Origin: Mercurialis annua
Lineage: Eukaryota; Streptophyta; Magnoliopsida; Malpighiales; Euphorbiaceae
Reading direction: 5' to 3'
DNA length: 64,000 nt
NCBI RefSeq assembly: GCF_937616625.2
Contig: NC_065571.1
Coordinates: forward strand, 48,469,651 to 48,533,650
Position numbers and translations under genes: made by a program. Shown one piece after another: positions 1 to 12,400 of the stretch. The notes beneath the pieces are model-generated. The model worked only from the letters and a program-made list of their open reading frames with translations. It was not told where the DNA came from and searched no databases. The first letter of the stretch is position 1, and every line of letters begins with the position of its first letter.

Positions 1-103
1 ATAAAAGAAATAGAGAAAAAATTATAAAATTCATAACAATAATTATGTTTTCTTACACTGTGTGATAAAAATAAAATGGGCAATTTTATTAGAACGGAGA
101 GAG
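1..103. mobile_element. Right end of a Stowaway-like MITE (partial)
   Basis: The stretch ends with AACGGAGAGAGTA, the inverted form of the start CTCTCTCCGTTCT seen in another Stowaway-like element of this window near 60021, and TA follows at 104-105 as expected for a TA target duplication. The left end lies outside the window. The terminal motif is seen; assignment to Tc1/mariner-type MITEs rests on family knowledge. Confidence 0.5.
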
Positions 104-688
104 TAATGTAATAGAGATATATAAATATATTAAAAAAAGATAATTATATCGTGACGAATGAAGTATAACATAATTTTTTATTATTATAATTAATTGTAGT
201 AAATAAATTTTTAAATTTTAAATTTAAATAATACTAATATATCAGTAAATTATAGATTAGATTAAGTAATATTTGACCATAGATCAAGTTAAAGATCAGA
301 TATATTTATCAAAAAAAGATCAGATATAACATAATTTATTATTGGGATTAGAAGAAAAGAAGTAAAGATGAGGTGGCGACCCTTTTTCTAGATAGCATTT
401 AAATAAAATGAGTCAGCGGTGACACCGCTCAAGAAACATCATTATCAATCTCAAAATAAAAGAAAAAGGTTAAAATATGCCCCTTATATTTAACTTGGAG
501 TTCGAATTAACTCCTCATGAAAAATTAGGCAAAAACACACCCTTGATGTTTTAAAAGGTCCTAATTTTACCCTTCTAATTAAAGGGTACTTGAAGGAAGC
601 ATCTATCTAAAGATAAAGGATGACACCAAGTAGATCAATGAAGAGTAGTAAGAAGATGGAGTAGATGAAAAAATTTGATAAGCAAAGA
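104..688. other. AT-rich intergenic DNA, no gene seen
   Basis: No open frame of note and no recognisable repeat end. The part from about 470 to 600 resembles the mRNA-like text at the ends of the long-hairpin MITEs elsewhere in the window, but I found no mirrored partner. Confidence 0.4.
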
Positions 689-1172
689 TTTTTTTTTTTT
701 GGCAAAGACCATTTTATTGAATGAAAGGAATCGACTACAATAGTCTCGTTTTTAGCCACAATAATTGAGTCAGAGGATTAGAACAAAAAAAGAGATCTCT
801 TAAGGCTTCTTTGGCAACATCGTGTGCCACCCTATTACAACAGCGCTTTATAAAATTGAAGGAGAACGAGTTTAATTTCCTGCAAATGACTCTGCAGTCC
901 TGTAAAATCACTTTGCGGTTCAAATCAACAGCCCCACCTCCTAGCATAGCATCTATCAAGCTTTTAGCATCCCCCTCAATAATAATTGAATTCAGTATAA
1001 GTCTCACAGCTAAAGTAATGGCTTCTCTAAGCGCAAGAGCCTCAACCAACATAGGAGAAGCGACATGGTAATACTGTCGAGCCATAAGAGCAACAATATA
1101 GTTCCAGAAATGGTAATACTGGGAGAGAGCAACAATATAGTGGGACATGGTAATACTGGGAGAAAGCAACAA
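689..1172 (-). pseudogene. 3' end of a LINE retrotransposon (RNase H-like domain and poly-A tail)
   Basis: On the minus strand an open frame (1172 to 735) reads ASPMLVEALALREAITLA and then IIEGDAKSLIDAM, RKLNSFSFNFIKRCCNRVAH and AKEAL. This is the pattern of the RNase H-like domain (RVT_3) at the C-terminus of plant LINE reverse transcriptases and of related single-domain proteins. The aspartate of EGDA and the C-terminal NRVAHDVAKEA helix are present. Downstream comes ATAAAATGG and then a run of 12 A (T on plus, 689-700), a typical LINE tail. The upstream part is missing, so this is a 5'-truncated copy. Positions 1088-1185 hold a short tandem duplication of about 50 bp that adds the odd YYHFWNYIVAL residues before the domain. 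The element is not functional. Confidence 0.7.
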
Positions 1173-1540
1173 TATAGTTCCAGAAATCTTTCACTGAGGC
1201 AAAAGATGACGGTCCTCAATCGAAATTAGTAGACGGTTGACTCTTTAATATTCAATAATATAAAAAGGTAAGAAAATTAAAAGTTTAATTTCGATAATTT
1301 TTCTAAAATATTATAAAAATATGTAGGTGTGGTTGAACCGACCGGTCCAATCCGATTTCGGCTCACCGATTCAGTCCGGTCCAAACCGATTGGACCGGAT
1401 TTCCGGTTCTCAAAACTTAAAAAACTGAACACTTGACCAACTCCTGGTTTAACCGGTCTAACCAGTCAGTCTGATCCGATTTTCAAAACACTGGCTAATA
1501 GGATGAGAGAAAAATGAAATGCTTATGATGACAACTTGGT
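1173..1540. other. Non-coding; CCGGT/ACCGG-rich patch
   Basis: No gene. Around 1330-1490 the text alternates GACCGGTCC, AACCGATTGGACC and TTTAACCGG blocks in both orientations. This is common in degenerate MITEs of plants, but I could not define ends or a target duplication. Confidence 0.35.
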
Positions 1541-1554
1541 CTCTTTTTGAATAA

Positions 1555-2800
1555 CAAGTTCTTGATATTCATTTTAGGTATAATTTCCAAAACGATATGA
1601 GGTTAAGAAACCTCGAAGACTCTTTAGATCTCACGATTACTTCCATCTCGCTTAATAAAATTATTTTATTCGACGAACATTTTTTTGCTGGTCTTAGACT
1701 TTCTTTAGATCCTTTTATTATTTAAGTATGTCTTGATTTAGATATTGCACCTGGGCAAGGCTATTTGACTTCTTTTCTATTTCTTATAGTCATATAGGCT
1801 TTGGGAAAAAGATCCTTTAATGAATTTCTTTAATCATTTTTGTTTCTTTACTCAGCATAAGAGTGAGGTATTTGTTTATACTACTAGTAGGTTAGGGCGA
1901 TTCATGTTTAAACTTTTTGATTCTCTAAAAAATTGGACTTCGAAATTTTTCTTGGTCTGGTATGATTTTTCTTTTGTTAATTTTTTTAAGGGATTTTTTA
2001 AAAAAAATACAAATTTCTCCTTTTCCCATGACCATTGATGAGTCTAATTTCGCTGGCGACTCCATGCTTAAATGTAAGACGGCGAGATCTCTGATATTTG
2101 TTTTAGTAAGCAATACCTTGGGCATTGAATGTTGCTTCCGGCGGATCCTCCTAGGGGTCTTGCTAACCTCTCACACGAAAATGTTACCAAAGGTATTTTT
2201 CTAACTTGCTTTTTTCTTTTTATTTTGTAGGATAAATACTGATCTTGACCAAATTCTTTCTAGTTTAGAAGTAGACTTATCTACTCATATAAGTTATCAG
2301 TTCTACTCCTCTGGAGGATAATCTTGGTGCTTCAGGCACAAATATAGCCTGATGTTCAGCTACAATCTTCGGAGATTGTTGTAGTTGGTAATTGTGGCAA
2401 AGTCATGCTTGCTAATGATGGCTTAATTTTTTTGGCTTCTGCTAATGAAGAGGAGCTTCCTAAGAAGAAACGTATGGTCTAATAAAAAAGAAAAGTCCTT
2501 TAGAAAATATACCAAATATGGCGAGACGGTTAAGAATCAAAATCCTTATAAGCTCTCTATCTAATTTTGATACTTATCGATTTTATGGAAAGTTTATCTA
2601 TCACCGAGGACGTTAAGGCTTTTAGGCAAGAGACTGGCGAGGACTTTGTTCACATGGCTTGCCTCAATAATCTTTCGGTACTTTTTTTACCTTCTTTTTT
2701 ATTTTCTTTTTCAGCTAATTTTCTGATTAGTTTTACTTTTTCAAAATCATACAGATCATTCTGGTTTTAGATGAGCGTTGTCGGGTTGATGTCGAAGAGC
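1555..2800 (+). pseudogene. Degenerate retroelement gag-like gene (putative plant transposon protein type)
   Basis: Reading frames on plus show scattered pieces: NKIILFDEHFFAGLRLSLDPFII (about 1650-1725), then LDIAPGQGYLTSF (about 1740-1780), then KNWTSKFFLVW (about 1930-1965). The order 'F-F-AGLRLPLDPFI, IAPGQ, W--KFFFV' is the one found in plant retroelement proteins annotated as putative plant transposon or gypsy-type transposon protein (the Transposase_28-like group). Several stops and frame changes separate the pieces, so this is a dead copy. Further pieces to about 2800 are consistent with the same element but are not individually recognisable. Family assignment is by pattern recall and should be tested by profile search. 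Confidence 0.4.
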
Positions 2801-3230
2801 TAGCGTATTGATCTTCTTATTTGTTCATTTTTCAACTCCACCATTACTGTTAAGGCCACTACTCCTAGAGGGTTGATCAGTGGTCCTCTCATGCTGAGAG
2901 TGGTATGAGGACTCTGCGGAGTTTGGCTACCGTTCCTCCATGCTATTTATAAGACGCATCAGTCATTAGGTTCAGCGTAAGAAATTGAAGAAATCAGAGG
3001 CATGAAAAACGTTCGAGCAACTAGTTATGGAATCATGATGATTTTCAGCTCGAGCTAAATTTTATCTTACCATCTAGTTCATTTTTATTCTCTCGACAAC
3101 TTAGACTTACCTTTCATCTCACCTTAATATAACTATAAATTCCATCTCCTTCCATTTAAAATGTTCAATTTTTTGTTGAGAACTTCCAAGAACATTTGAC
3201 AGCAGCCCAGGCTTAAGGTTGGTCTACCCC
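2801..3230. other. Non-coding gap before the CIPK relic
   Basis: No open frame or repeat end recognised. The N-terminal half of the kinase domain expected upstream of the CIPK relic (glycine loop, VAIK lysine) was looked for here and not found. Confidence 0.4.
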
Positions 3231-5359
3231 TGCCAACAACTAATAGATGCTGTTGCGTACTGTTATAATAGAGGAGTTTATTACAGAGATCTCAAGGTCT
3301 ATTAAATATTACTACAAGCTAATTTCTAGGAGTAAATTGGACTAACTAAATGATCTTGCTTGCAGCCTGAAACTTGCTTCTCGACAGTAATAGAAAACTT
3401 AAAGTGCCCGACTTTGGACTAAGTGCATTCCGCAATAGCCTTGCAATTTTTCTTCTAAACACGCCATTTTCCGGCATAAAATTTTCAGTTCATAAAATTC
3501 AGACGGATGTTCACTAACAGAATCATTGATTGACAACACGGTAATACTTGAACTCATAACTCAAATGTGGATGACACAGCACCCTCCCCCTTAATGCATC
3601 CACTATTTCTTTTTTGTCTTTCAAAATTTGATTCCAGTTATAACATGTTATGAAAGGAAGAATCAAAATTTGAAAATACAGGCTAGCTTGGCTGATACGG
3701 TAACTCATACCAGAATTCCCCAGTACTAATGCTGATGCCTTCTGCTGAACAGCTTCTGGCAATTAAGTATTATCATGAGGCAAAAGCAGATGTTTGGTCA
3801 TGTGAAGTAATCCTTTTTAAACTACCTGTTGGCTATCAATTTTCCAATGATCACAATCTTATCATGTTATATAAGAAAGTATTCTTATATGAAACTCTCA
3901 TATATGTGAACAAAACGGAAAAATCACTTTATTGACAATCAAGTATATGTCAAGATATCTCCGGCATAACATATGTATCCAGCATACCGGAAAGCAAAAG
4001 CAGCTAATATCAAGGATACTTGACCCAAGTCCTATAACGGTATTATTAACATAATGTTCAATGCTTTACACATTCAAACAACATCATAAGTTCATAACCA
4101 AGAAAATAAAGCAGTAAATCATCATCACAAAGAATAACAATACCACAGATTATAGAACAGTCATGGTTTCAAACATATTATATGAATTCCTGTGGATATG
4201 AAACTGATGAGAAAATCTACCTGGATGATGCTAATGTAGCGTTTGATGCAATTGAGGCAAGAACTGAAACAGAGTAGCAAGAGATTAAAAATGTGTTATA
4301 TGGTTTCATATGTAACACCAAAATATTTTGGGCAGGATATTGCTGTAGATGCACAAATCCACAAATCCTCGAGTTCTATAAATGCATTCCAGATAACAGA
4401 GATGTCGCATGACCTTGATTTATCAGGTCCATTCGAAGAGGTAAGTCTGAATAATCAGATTTTGAAGTTATTATTCTTAACCTTCCTGATTCAATGTATC
4501 ACTAAGCTATTCTTACCATATATCAGGACAATAAGAAGCAGAGGACAAGGCTAGGATCCAAGCATACAGCAGCTTAACCATAACTGAAGCTACTTCCATA
4601 TGCAAGTCTACCAATCGGAATGGAGGTCTACTACAAAAGTAAATCTTGTTAGAATACCTAAATCTTCCTCAGACGGGATTCACTTGTAGAACATTGTTAC
4701 ATTTACATAAGAACTATTGACTATATAACATTATAACATATGAAAATGCATCCAACACAAAAGATGACTAGCTGCACCAGGTCATATTATGATCTATCAG
4801 CAGAGGTGATAAATTGTAATATTCTTCCCACTGTATGTTTGTTTAAACTTTTCCTACTACATGTTGAGAGTATAAAATGCTCCACGTCTATTGTGAGGTA
4901 GGGGAGGGCGAGAAATCCCTATGCAACCTAGCATTTAAATTTTGCGAAAAAAAGCTATTTCCAAGCTGATCTTATGACCAACAAGTCACCAAAGGAACAA
5001 CTTTACCACTGTGCTAAAGCTCTCCCTCCAATATGTAGAAAATGTAAACATAAAAAAGAATCTCAACCTTGTTTGTAAAATGGTCAGGTGACTGAAGTCG
5101 CTCCAACCAACTGCGTTGTAGAAATTTCAAAATCAGCAGGAGAGCTAAAATTGTATGCAGATGTAATATTTGTTAAAGTTAATAACTGGAGCTCAGTAAA
5201 AAACACAAAACAAAAAACAATTACTAATAGTCTGTGGATTAGAAGTAACCCTGAAGCTTATATCATAAGCTATTTTATACTCAGTTCTGCAAAAGGTTGT
5301 CAAGTTTGCTAACAGAGAATTCAAGTGCACCATTGCAGATGAAGAGCCAGAAGAAGTAA
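3231..5359 (+). pseudogene. CBL-interacting protein kinase (CIPK/SnRK3) pseudogene, probably CIPK21-like, introns retained
   Basis: CIPKs are plant Ser/Thr kinases activated by calcium-binding CBL proteins. Six exon relics occur in family order: QLIDAVAYCYNRGVYYRDLK (3237-3296) followed by GT; after a TTGCAG acceptor, PE and then, after a one-base loss, NLLLDSNRKLKVPDFGLSAF (from 3366); KADVWSCEVIL (about 3785); WFQ, then ETDEKIYLDDANVAFDAIE, then INAFQITEMSHDLDLSGPFE, which is the CBL-binding NAF motif (about 4170-4440); DNKKQRTRLGSKHT (from about 4527); VAPTNCVVEISKSAGELKLY (5097-5156); FCKRLSSLLTE up to a stop (5285-5359). The RDLK/PEN intron position is kept, so this is a decayed genomic copy and not a retrocopy. 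The gene is dead: the N-lobe is missing, frameshifts occur, HRD is changed to YRD, and WSCG to WSCE. The C-terminal text fits CIPK21 best from memory. Confidence 0.8.
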
Positions 5360-6422
5360 GCATTAGAAGCTGAAATATCGAAGAAACAAAAAAGTAATGC
5401 TTAACCAGAGTTCAAGTGAGCATAGTATAGATTGCAAAAGCCAGTTCACTGAAGACTTTGAGTTATGCATCTCTGGAAAGAACAACTACACAGAAAATTG
5501 ACATCTGAGGCTATTTATCCATTTTCTATCATTAGTTAGAATTTAAATTGATTTTCACTTTATCCCCATAATAACATCAAGTTAAAGCTAGACCATAATG
5601 CTAACAGTTTCTATCAACCAATGACAAGTCCAAGTGGCCAATTAAATAAGTCAGCAATGATACAATGGCGACCGGCGACTCATGCATTTCACAGCTAGTT
5701 AAGAAATTATACATCATTACATGATTATGTTATGGAGTAAATTCATAGAACTGCACTCTGTGAAAATAATGGTTACAATAAGTGCAAATTCAGTTAATTA
5801 TTACAGACTAAAAATAGTATCACAACCAGTAAGACTAGTTTAGTGAAGAAGCAGTTACATACTTGTCAAATTTCAAACCGATTGGTTAAAAATCTGAAAA
5901 CATCTCACAGATCAATTAATAGAATTTCATCAGTGCCAGAGGAAAGTCTCACCAATTTAATGCCATGTGACATGGTTCCTTACCTGAAATGAGACCAGAA
6001 AGAGAGAAGTACAGAAAAGCCACAAGACCAGCTTAATCTTAATGATATTTTCATAACATAAGATGATAAAGGGGTGAAAGAATTCGGTAAGATAATTTTG
6101 AAAAAGTGGGACATAGACCTTACACCATGTGATAGGAAAGAAATTACATTTAAATCGCTTGAAGTTCAAAAATTGGCAAACTAAGAACATATTAAATGTT
6201 CAGAACTTTAATATTTCAAACTGATGAGAATATACATAATATAAAGAAACAAAAGTACAGAACCCCTATAAGGGTAAAGATTCCAACAATGTCAAAAGAG
6301 CCCATTATATCGCACTGAAATCAAGATAGAAGCTGCAAATTGTTCATTTGTGAAATGTTTGAATTACAAAAAAAAATAAAGGAACCAATCCATTAAATCA
6401 AATTACCAACTGTAGCGGACAG
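5360..6422. other. Space between the CIPK relic and the esterase gene
   Basis: Tail-to-tail intergenic DNA. It must contain the 3' untranslated region of the minus-strand esterase gene just below 6423. No other gene or repeat recognised. Confidence 0.5.
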
Positions 6423-9400
6423 TTAGGGAAGGAAGTTATCTATCATATGGAAGACCACATCAGCACCATCTGAATTTAACCAGTATATCTTCACCTGAAT
6501 GCATCAGCAATATGATGAAACATGAGAAGAAACACAAAGAGTTGAGCATTTATTGAGCTTGCACTAATATTTAAAAACCACTAAAGGCAGATTACTGGAA
6601 ACAATGGTTTAGAACAACTACTAGAACATAATTTAATGGATCAGACATCAAAATCACGAACCAGAACACTATTAGGCCGCATTTCTAGCAAAACATTAGT
6701 TAGGCATTAAATTGTGGACAATTAATGCTCTAATTAACAAGGTTGTTCCATTAAATATCAGTTCAAAAGCAAATTTTGGTTATTTATAAGAGGAACAATA
6801 GGAGAAATCCTATTTGACTGATTTGAGTAGCAAAACAGTAAAAGTGACATAGCGGAAGCAAATAAAGTAACGAAATAAGAACCAGATAAAAGGCTGTTGA
6901 CTGCAAGTGATAGTAATACCAGCAATTAAACTTCTAAAACCTATTGATTCTAATAAAAACTAGGAAATAGGCATCCAAAACCTATTGATTCTAGTGAATA
7001 CTAGGAATTAGGCATCCAACAATCGTTGATTCACAAAGAATTCCGAATTCGAAAAAAAGAAACGAGAAAACCTTCTCTACAATTTTTATGCAATCAACAA
7101 CTCAACAACTACATCAATAAAGTTTAAGGCTTACAAAATATTAAAACCCTAATTCTATACTGAAAAGAAAACCCTAACAATAACTAATAACATTAAATAT
7201 ACTAATTTAAAACATAAAAACAAAATTTCGAAGGCCCAAATGACCGAATTCGGCCCAAAATCGACTAGAAAAGCTGACGAATCTTCTTTATTGGCCCGTT
7301 TCCACTCAAATTAGACCTAGAAATTGCCTCATTCGCACGCTTTTTGTATTCCGGCAGATTTCTGAAAATTCCATATTTGGAATTATCCAATTTTTCCATG
7401 AATTGCAGATCCGCATCAGAAAGCAGCCTTAAGTTTAGAATTTCAGGTCTTGAAATTTTAAGAAAATAAAGATTAACCTTCTAAGAATCACACCTAGAAG
7501 GATTTAGGCAACCACACCTAAAATGTCCAAGGCATTGGCACCTTAAGTTGTGATAAATTAACACAAGTGAAATCCTAATTCTATTGGAACTAGGAATCTT
7601 TAACTAAGAAAAGATAGACTAGTAAGATCTGTCAACAGTTACAATTTTTGTTTGCAATTTTTTCCCAGTAGGCAATTGTTAGGACCAGTTGATATGGATC
7701 GAGTCACAGGGCGATGACCTTCTATTGAAGGCTGTCCTGTTCTTGATTTGTTACGTTTTGCGAGCTATGGTGATTGTTGGAGCTCAAACGGAGAGCTGCC
7801 TATCCGGGAACTCGTTAGAGAGAGTTGCCTATCTGACTTTGTTTGGAATTTTCCATTCTTTTATTAATAAGCTGAAACAGCTATATATAATACAATATTC
7901 TTGGGTAGCAAGACTCCTAATAGGACTAGGAAATATAATACTAAATAAGAAAGATTCCTAATTAGAATATAACTAGGAAACATAATACTACTAAATAAGA
8001 AATCAACTAAATAAGAAAGTATCTAATTAAGATAATAACTCTTAAAATTAAATTGCCAGCCAGGCATCTTTATTGCCAGATTCTTCTTCATACTTTTGGA
8101 ATATGACTTACCATAGAGCAAGTCCATAACAGCAATGCATTATGGCTGTTGCACTTCTTTTGCTGCAAGTTGCCTATATATTTCTGCATGTAACACTACT
8201 GTTTTGACTTGCTGTTTTGATTTTTCTTCTCCATCTTTTGGAGCATAGGCTCCAGATTTTGCAATATTGTTCAGTTCACGTCATGCACAGACTATTTTCA
8301 CTTGAAATTTAAACCCTCATTCATTACCTCTCTTAAAATCAAGGCAAATCATAAGTTTCAAAACAACAGAGATCTTACTAGTTGGCAATGGCATTTAATA
8401 AGTGTTATCCACAGTTTTATGATGCACATCTTGCTTATAGAGCTAGGATTGACCCAAAAGAATGCGACTTACTAATTGTATAAGAACGATGTCATATCAC
8501 TATAACCACCATGTTTAATGCTAATAAGGGGACGATGCATCACCCAAATAATGCGATTGTTGACCCATCAATTTTATATGGGTGCAGATATGGTTACATT
8601 GGAAGATTAAGTAAGAGTGTGAATTCCGTCCTAATTGAACCAAAATTGTGATTTTTTTCAAAATCGAACCGAATCGGTGTATAAGAATTTTAAATATTTC
8701 AAACCGAAGGGTTCAGTTCATTTTTCAGTTTGGCTTGCACCAAATGTAAACTGAAATTTGTTTAACCTTAAATCGAACATTGGAAAACGAAAAAAAATTA
8801 TTTATAATTCCAAACAAACCAAACTGGGATTGTCGGTTTAGTGTTATTCGATTTGGTTCAGTTTTTGAACAACCCTAGATGTAAGGGTTCAACAATTGAT
8901 TCGATACTACATTCATGCAATTGATTACCACTATGGATCACAGTTTGAAATATGGAAGCATGTCGGTAATCTTCGTCTATGGCTTTAAAGGCAGCACAAA
9001 CACATTTTACAACAGACATAAGAGAAGTATCAATAGTATACCTAGCATATATTTTTCTTGAAGCCCTCTCTTCATCTCTTCTCGATTATTGATTGTGGCT
9101 CTCTCAATTTTCCTATGTCGCGCTCAACAAAATCCAGCATTTTTTTTGCATGTCCATTCAAATTCATTTTACCAAACCTGAACCTCATCATTGAAGTTGT
9201 ACCAATCAAATAAAGATTTAGATGAATCAATTCAATTACAAATTCTGTAGGAACACCTCCTTGAAATCGTGGAATATATTTATCACATGACCTCATCGTT
9301 GAAAATATTAAATCATTGAACTAGGAAGATTTGAGCTGGTTATTGCAGAATTTTAGTACTCCAAGGATCTTAGTTGCTCTGATATCAAAATTGATGTAGG

Positions 9401-12400
9401 ACAGATTTTTTTAAGATTTCTTATGAGTATGTTTGAGTAGCAAATTGAGTAGCAAAAAAGTGGAAGCAATCATAAGTTTAGAATTTCAGGCCTAGAGATT
9501 ATGATAAAATAAAGAAATGAAAAATAAATTTTCTAAAACTCACACCTACAAGGGTTTAGGCAATCACGCTAACAAGGTCCAAGTCAATTGCATCTAGGGT
9601 TGTGAACTGAATCAACACAATTCAGAATAGCATAAAGCTGAAATTTTATTAATCCTCCAAGTCACTCTATTTAAATAATATAAGACCAAATATTTATGAA
9701 TGTAAAAGATATCCTAATACTATTGAACTAGGAATCTTTTAACTAGGAAAACTTAAATTAACACAAACTAAGGAAATAGTAAACCAATAAGAACTCCTTT
9801 ATAGGACTTTAAATAATACATAGATTCTTAAAAATAATAATTAATGAATATTCGAGCAAATTTGAAATTATAAAAATAACCCTGGGGTATCGAAGTTTTT
9901 AATTCTAAACCAAAAATCTAATTTTGTTGAAAAAAAATTCCTTGACTTCTTTCTTTTCTACATGAAACCTATTAGTATAGACTCAAAAAGGAACAGATAA
10001 CACATAAATAGCTGATTTTTTTTAGTTTTCTTTATTGTGATTATTTCCCTATTGTACTTGGATAAATCGTTTAATTGTTGCATACACCAATTTATTTTAA
10101 AGAACGAGAGAGAGCAATTAGGCTTAACCGAAATTTAAATGATTGTAACCATACAATATACGGATACACATTCACTATGAGAGGTAAGACTTAAAATAAA
10201 TGTGTTGTTCAAATCTCTTCATTTGTAAAGTTAAAAATCCATAAAGTTTTTGGCTCTAAATCATCTTAATTAAAATCATTTTGCATTCTATTCATGCAGT
10301 TTTTAATTTGGGACATTTACTGCAAGTGAATACAATTTTATTGACTCTGGAAAAATAAATGAAAATTGATATACAACTTGATAGTGACATCCATCGCATC
10401 ATTCAACATTAGGCATGGCACAGATATGGTTTGTTTGAAGTTTTAAATTATTATTTATACAGAAAAAAAGGATCAAATTGAGAACAAAATTTTGTTTTAT
10501 TCTTTTTCCAAAAAGAATTGACCATTTAATACTTTATAAAAAATAAAAGATATCATATACTTATGTTTAATATAATTCATAAAAATTGCAATTTATTGAT
10601 GTGATTGTTCATGCCATCACTAAGTTAGATATTGATTTTTGACTGATTTTATCTACTCATCAAAACTGGACTGGGTAACACCAAATCAATAATTTCAAGA
10701 GTTCAACGAAGGAGAGCCTCAATGAAATATCTTAATAACAATGACATCAATAGGGGTATTAATTATGAGCAATACATTTTTGAAATATTCAAGACTACTA
10801 ATTTTCATGTGCAATACAAATAACAATACGGTGAATCACTAAAATACACTTGCTCTAGTTGGCAAGGTTGTCCTCAAAACCCTAGCACATAGAGTATTTT
10901 TCTGACCGTATGAGAGGCATACACTCCTTCCGCCACATATTGATTGGCAGTTTAAAACAAACACAAGTAATAAAATATTTAGTTTACTTACCCATATTTA
11001 GTGTAGTAGTACTTCCTGTTTTTAATATCTTTTGTTTTCTTTTTAATGCCTTCTATTAGTTAATCGAAGTACATACGACAATTAATCATTCAAGTAATAA
11101 TTGAATACCTATACTTTGGGACAAAAAATCTTAAATTAGTGCCTACCAATTTTGGACGGAGGAATTAATATACGTTCCTTCTTAAGCTTATTATATCTTA
11201 GCACGTCTAGTTTCTATTTGCAACCATCTTTCTAAACTATTCCGTAGAAATTATGTCAGACAACTTGCAGATGCAAAGTACTAACACAAGGTTCTTCACT
11301 GATACTAGAAATGCCTTTTAAATTTTTTAGGTATCCCTAGTTTTCAGTACATACACATGCCAGCAACATACCATCTTAGAGTCTGTTTGGCATTGTAGTA
11401 GCTGTATGTATTTGTATTGAATAAAAGTACTCTTAAAGGAAACATTAAAAAGACATGCTTTCTCAATACCTGTTTTTTGAAAGTCCTAATCTAAAACTTC
11501 CCTTAGAAACTTTTACCAAACAGTTGCAAAATCACGTTTAAACTTTTAAGTAACTTAATAGGGTGCAGTACAAAATCAAACAAACACTTGATCAATTATA
11601 AGTTACAAAATCCCCTCCAATATTTTTCACTCAGCACCAAATTATGATATAGGAAAACTTAAAAAAGAAAATGAGAAATGTCCAGCCAACAGAAACATCT
11701 ATGGCCAAAGATAGGTGTGGCGCAAATAAATCAATCAATCAAATTCTAAACAGGAAGCAGTAACAGTTACGAGTAATTTAAAACCATTGAGCTGTAGAAC
11801 TTGCCTGAATGGTACTATGAGCAATATACCGTTGTCTGCTTTTGTGAAAGCTAACATCTATACGTTCCCAAGGTACTTGAGTCAGACCTTTTATCATCTC
11901 CTCTACAAGGGAAGTATACTTACATAAGCTGGAAGAATAATTAAATGGAGAAAGGAAAATTTACAACACAAAATGAAGATGGGGCAAAAAGAAGTGGCCA
12001 CGCATATGAAGATGAACTGCCACGGTAATGAAATTTATCAGATATAGAGAAAGCATGTGACGAGCAGAAGAGAAGCTCTAACAAAAGCAAGATAAGAGAA
12101 CAAATTAGCCCATAAGCTTTGTCTAAATTACTTAGGCATCCCATGAAATCTTTTCCAGTAGCAAGTTAGTTTTATACTTATAATCATTCACATTACCTAG
12201 CAGACAGTAAAGTGTGTTCTTCTGTTTTCGGACATAAGTTAACCTTATCGCCATGGTTTTAGATAAAGGCATTTTAAAGGTTTTTAAACTTGCCTTTGCC
12301 ATTTTTACCACTATCTAACTGTTATTATATTTTGCATAGACAATTGCTGTTATGGCCGTAATCTAAAGGTAACAGATATTATTGAAGCCGTTAACTTTAA

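Noticed and set aside
3523..3762. Minus-strand frame of 79 residues over the CIPK relic
   Set aside because: The plus strand carries the recognisable kinase text; the minus frame has no family resemblance.
8630..8880. AACCGAA/TTCGGTT-rich stretch as a defined MITE
   Set aside because: The text is typical of old plant repeats, but no paired ends or target duplication could be found.
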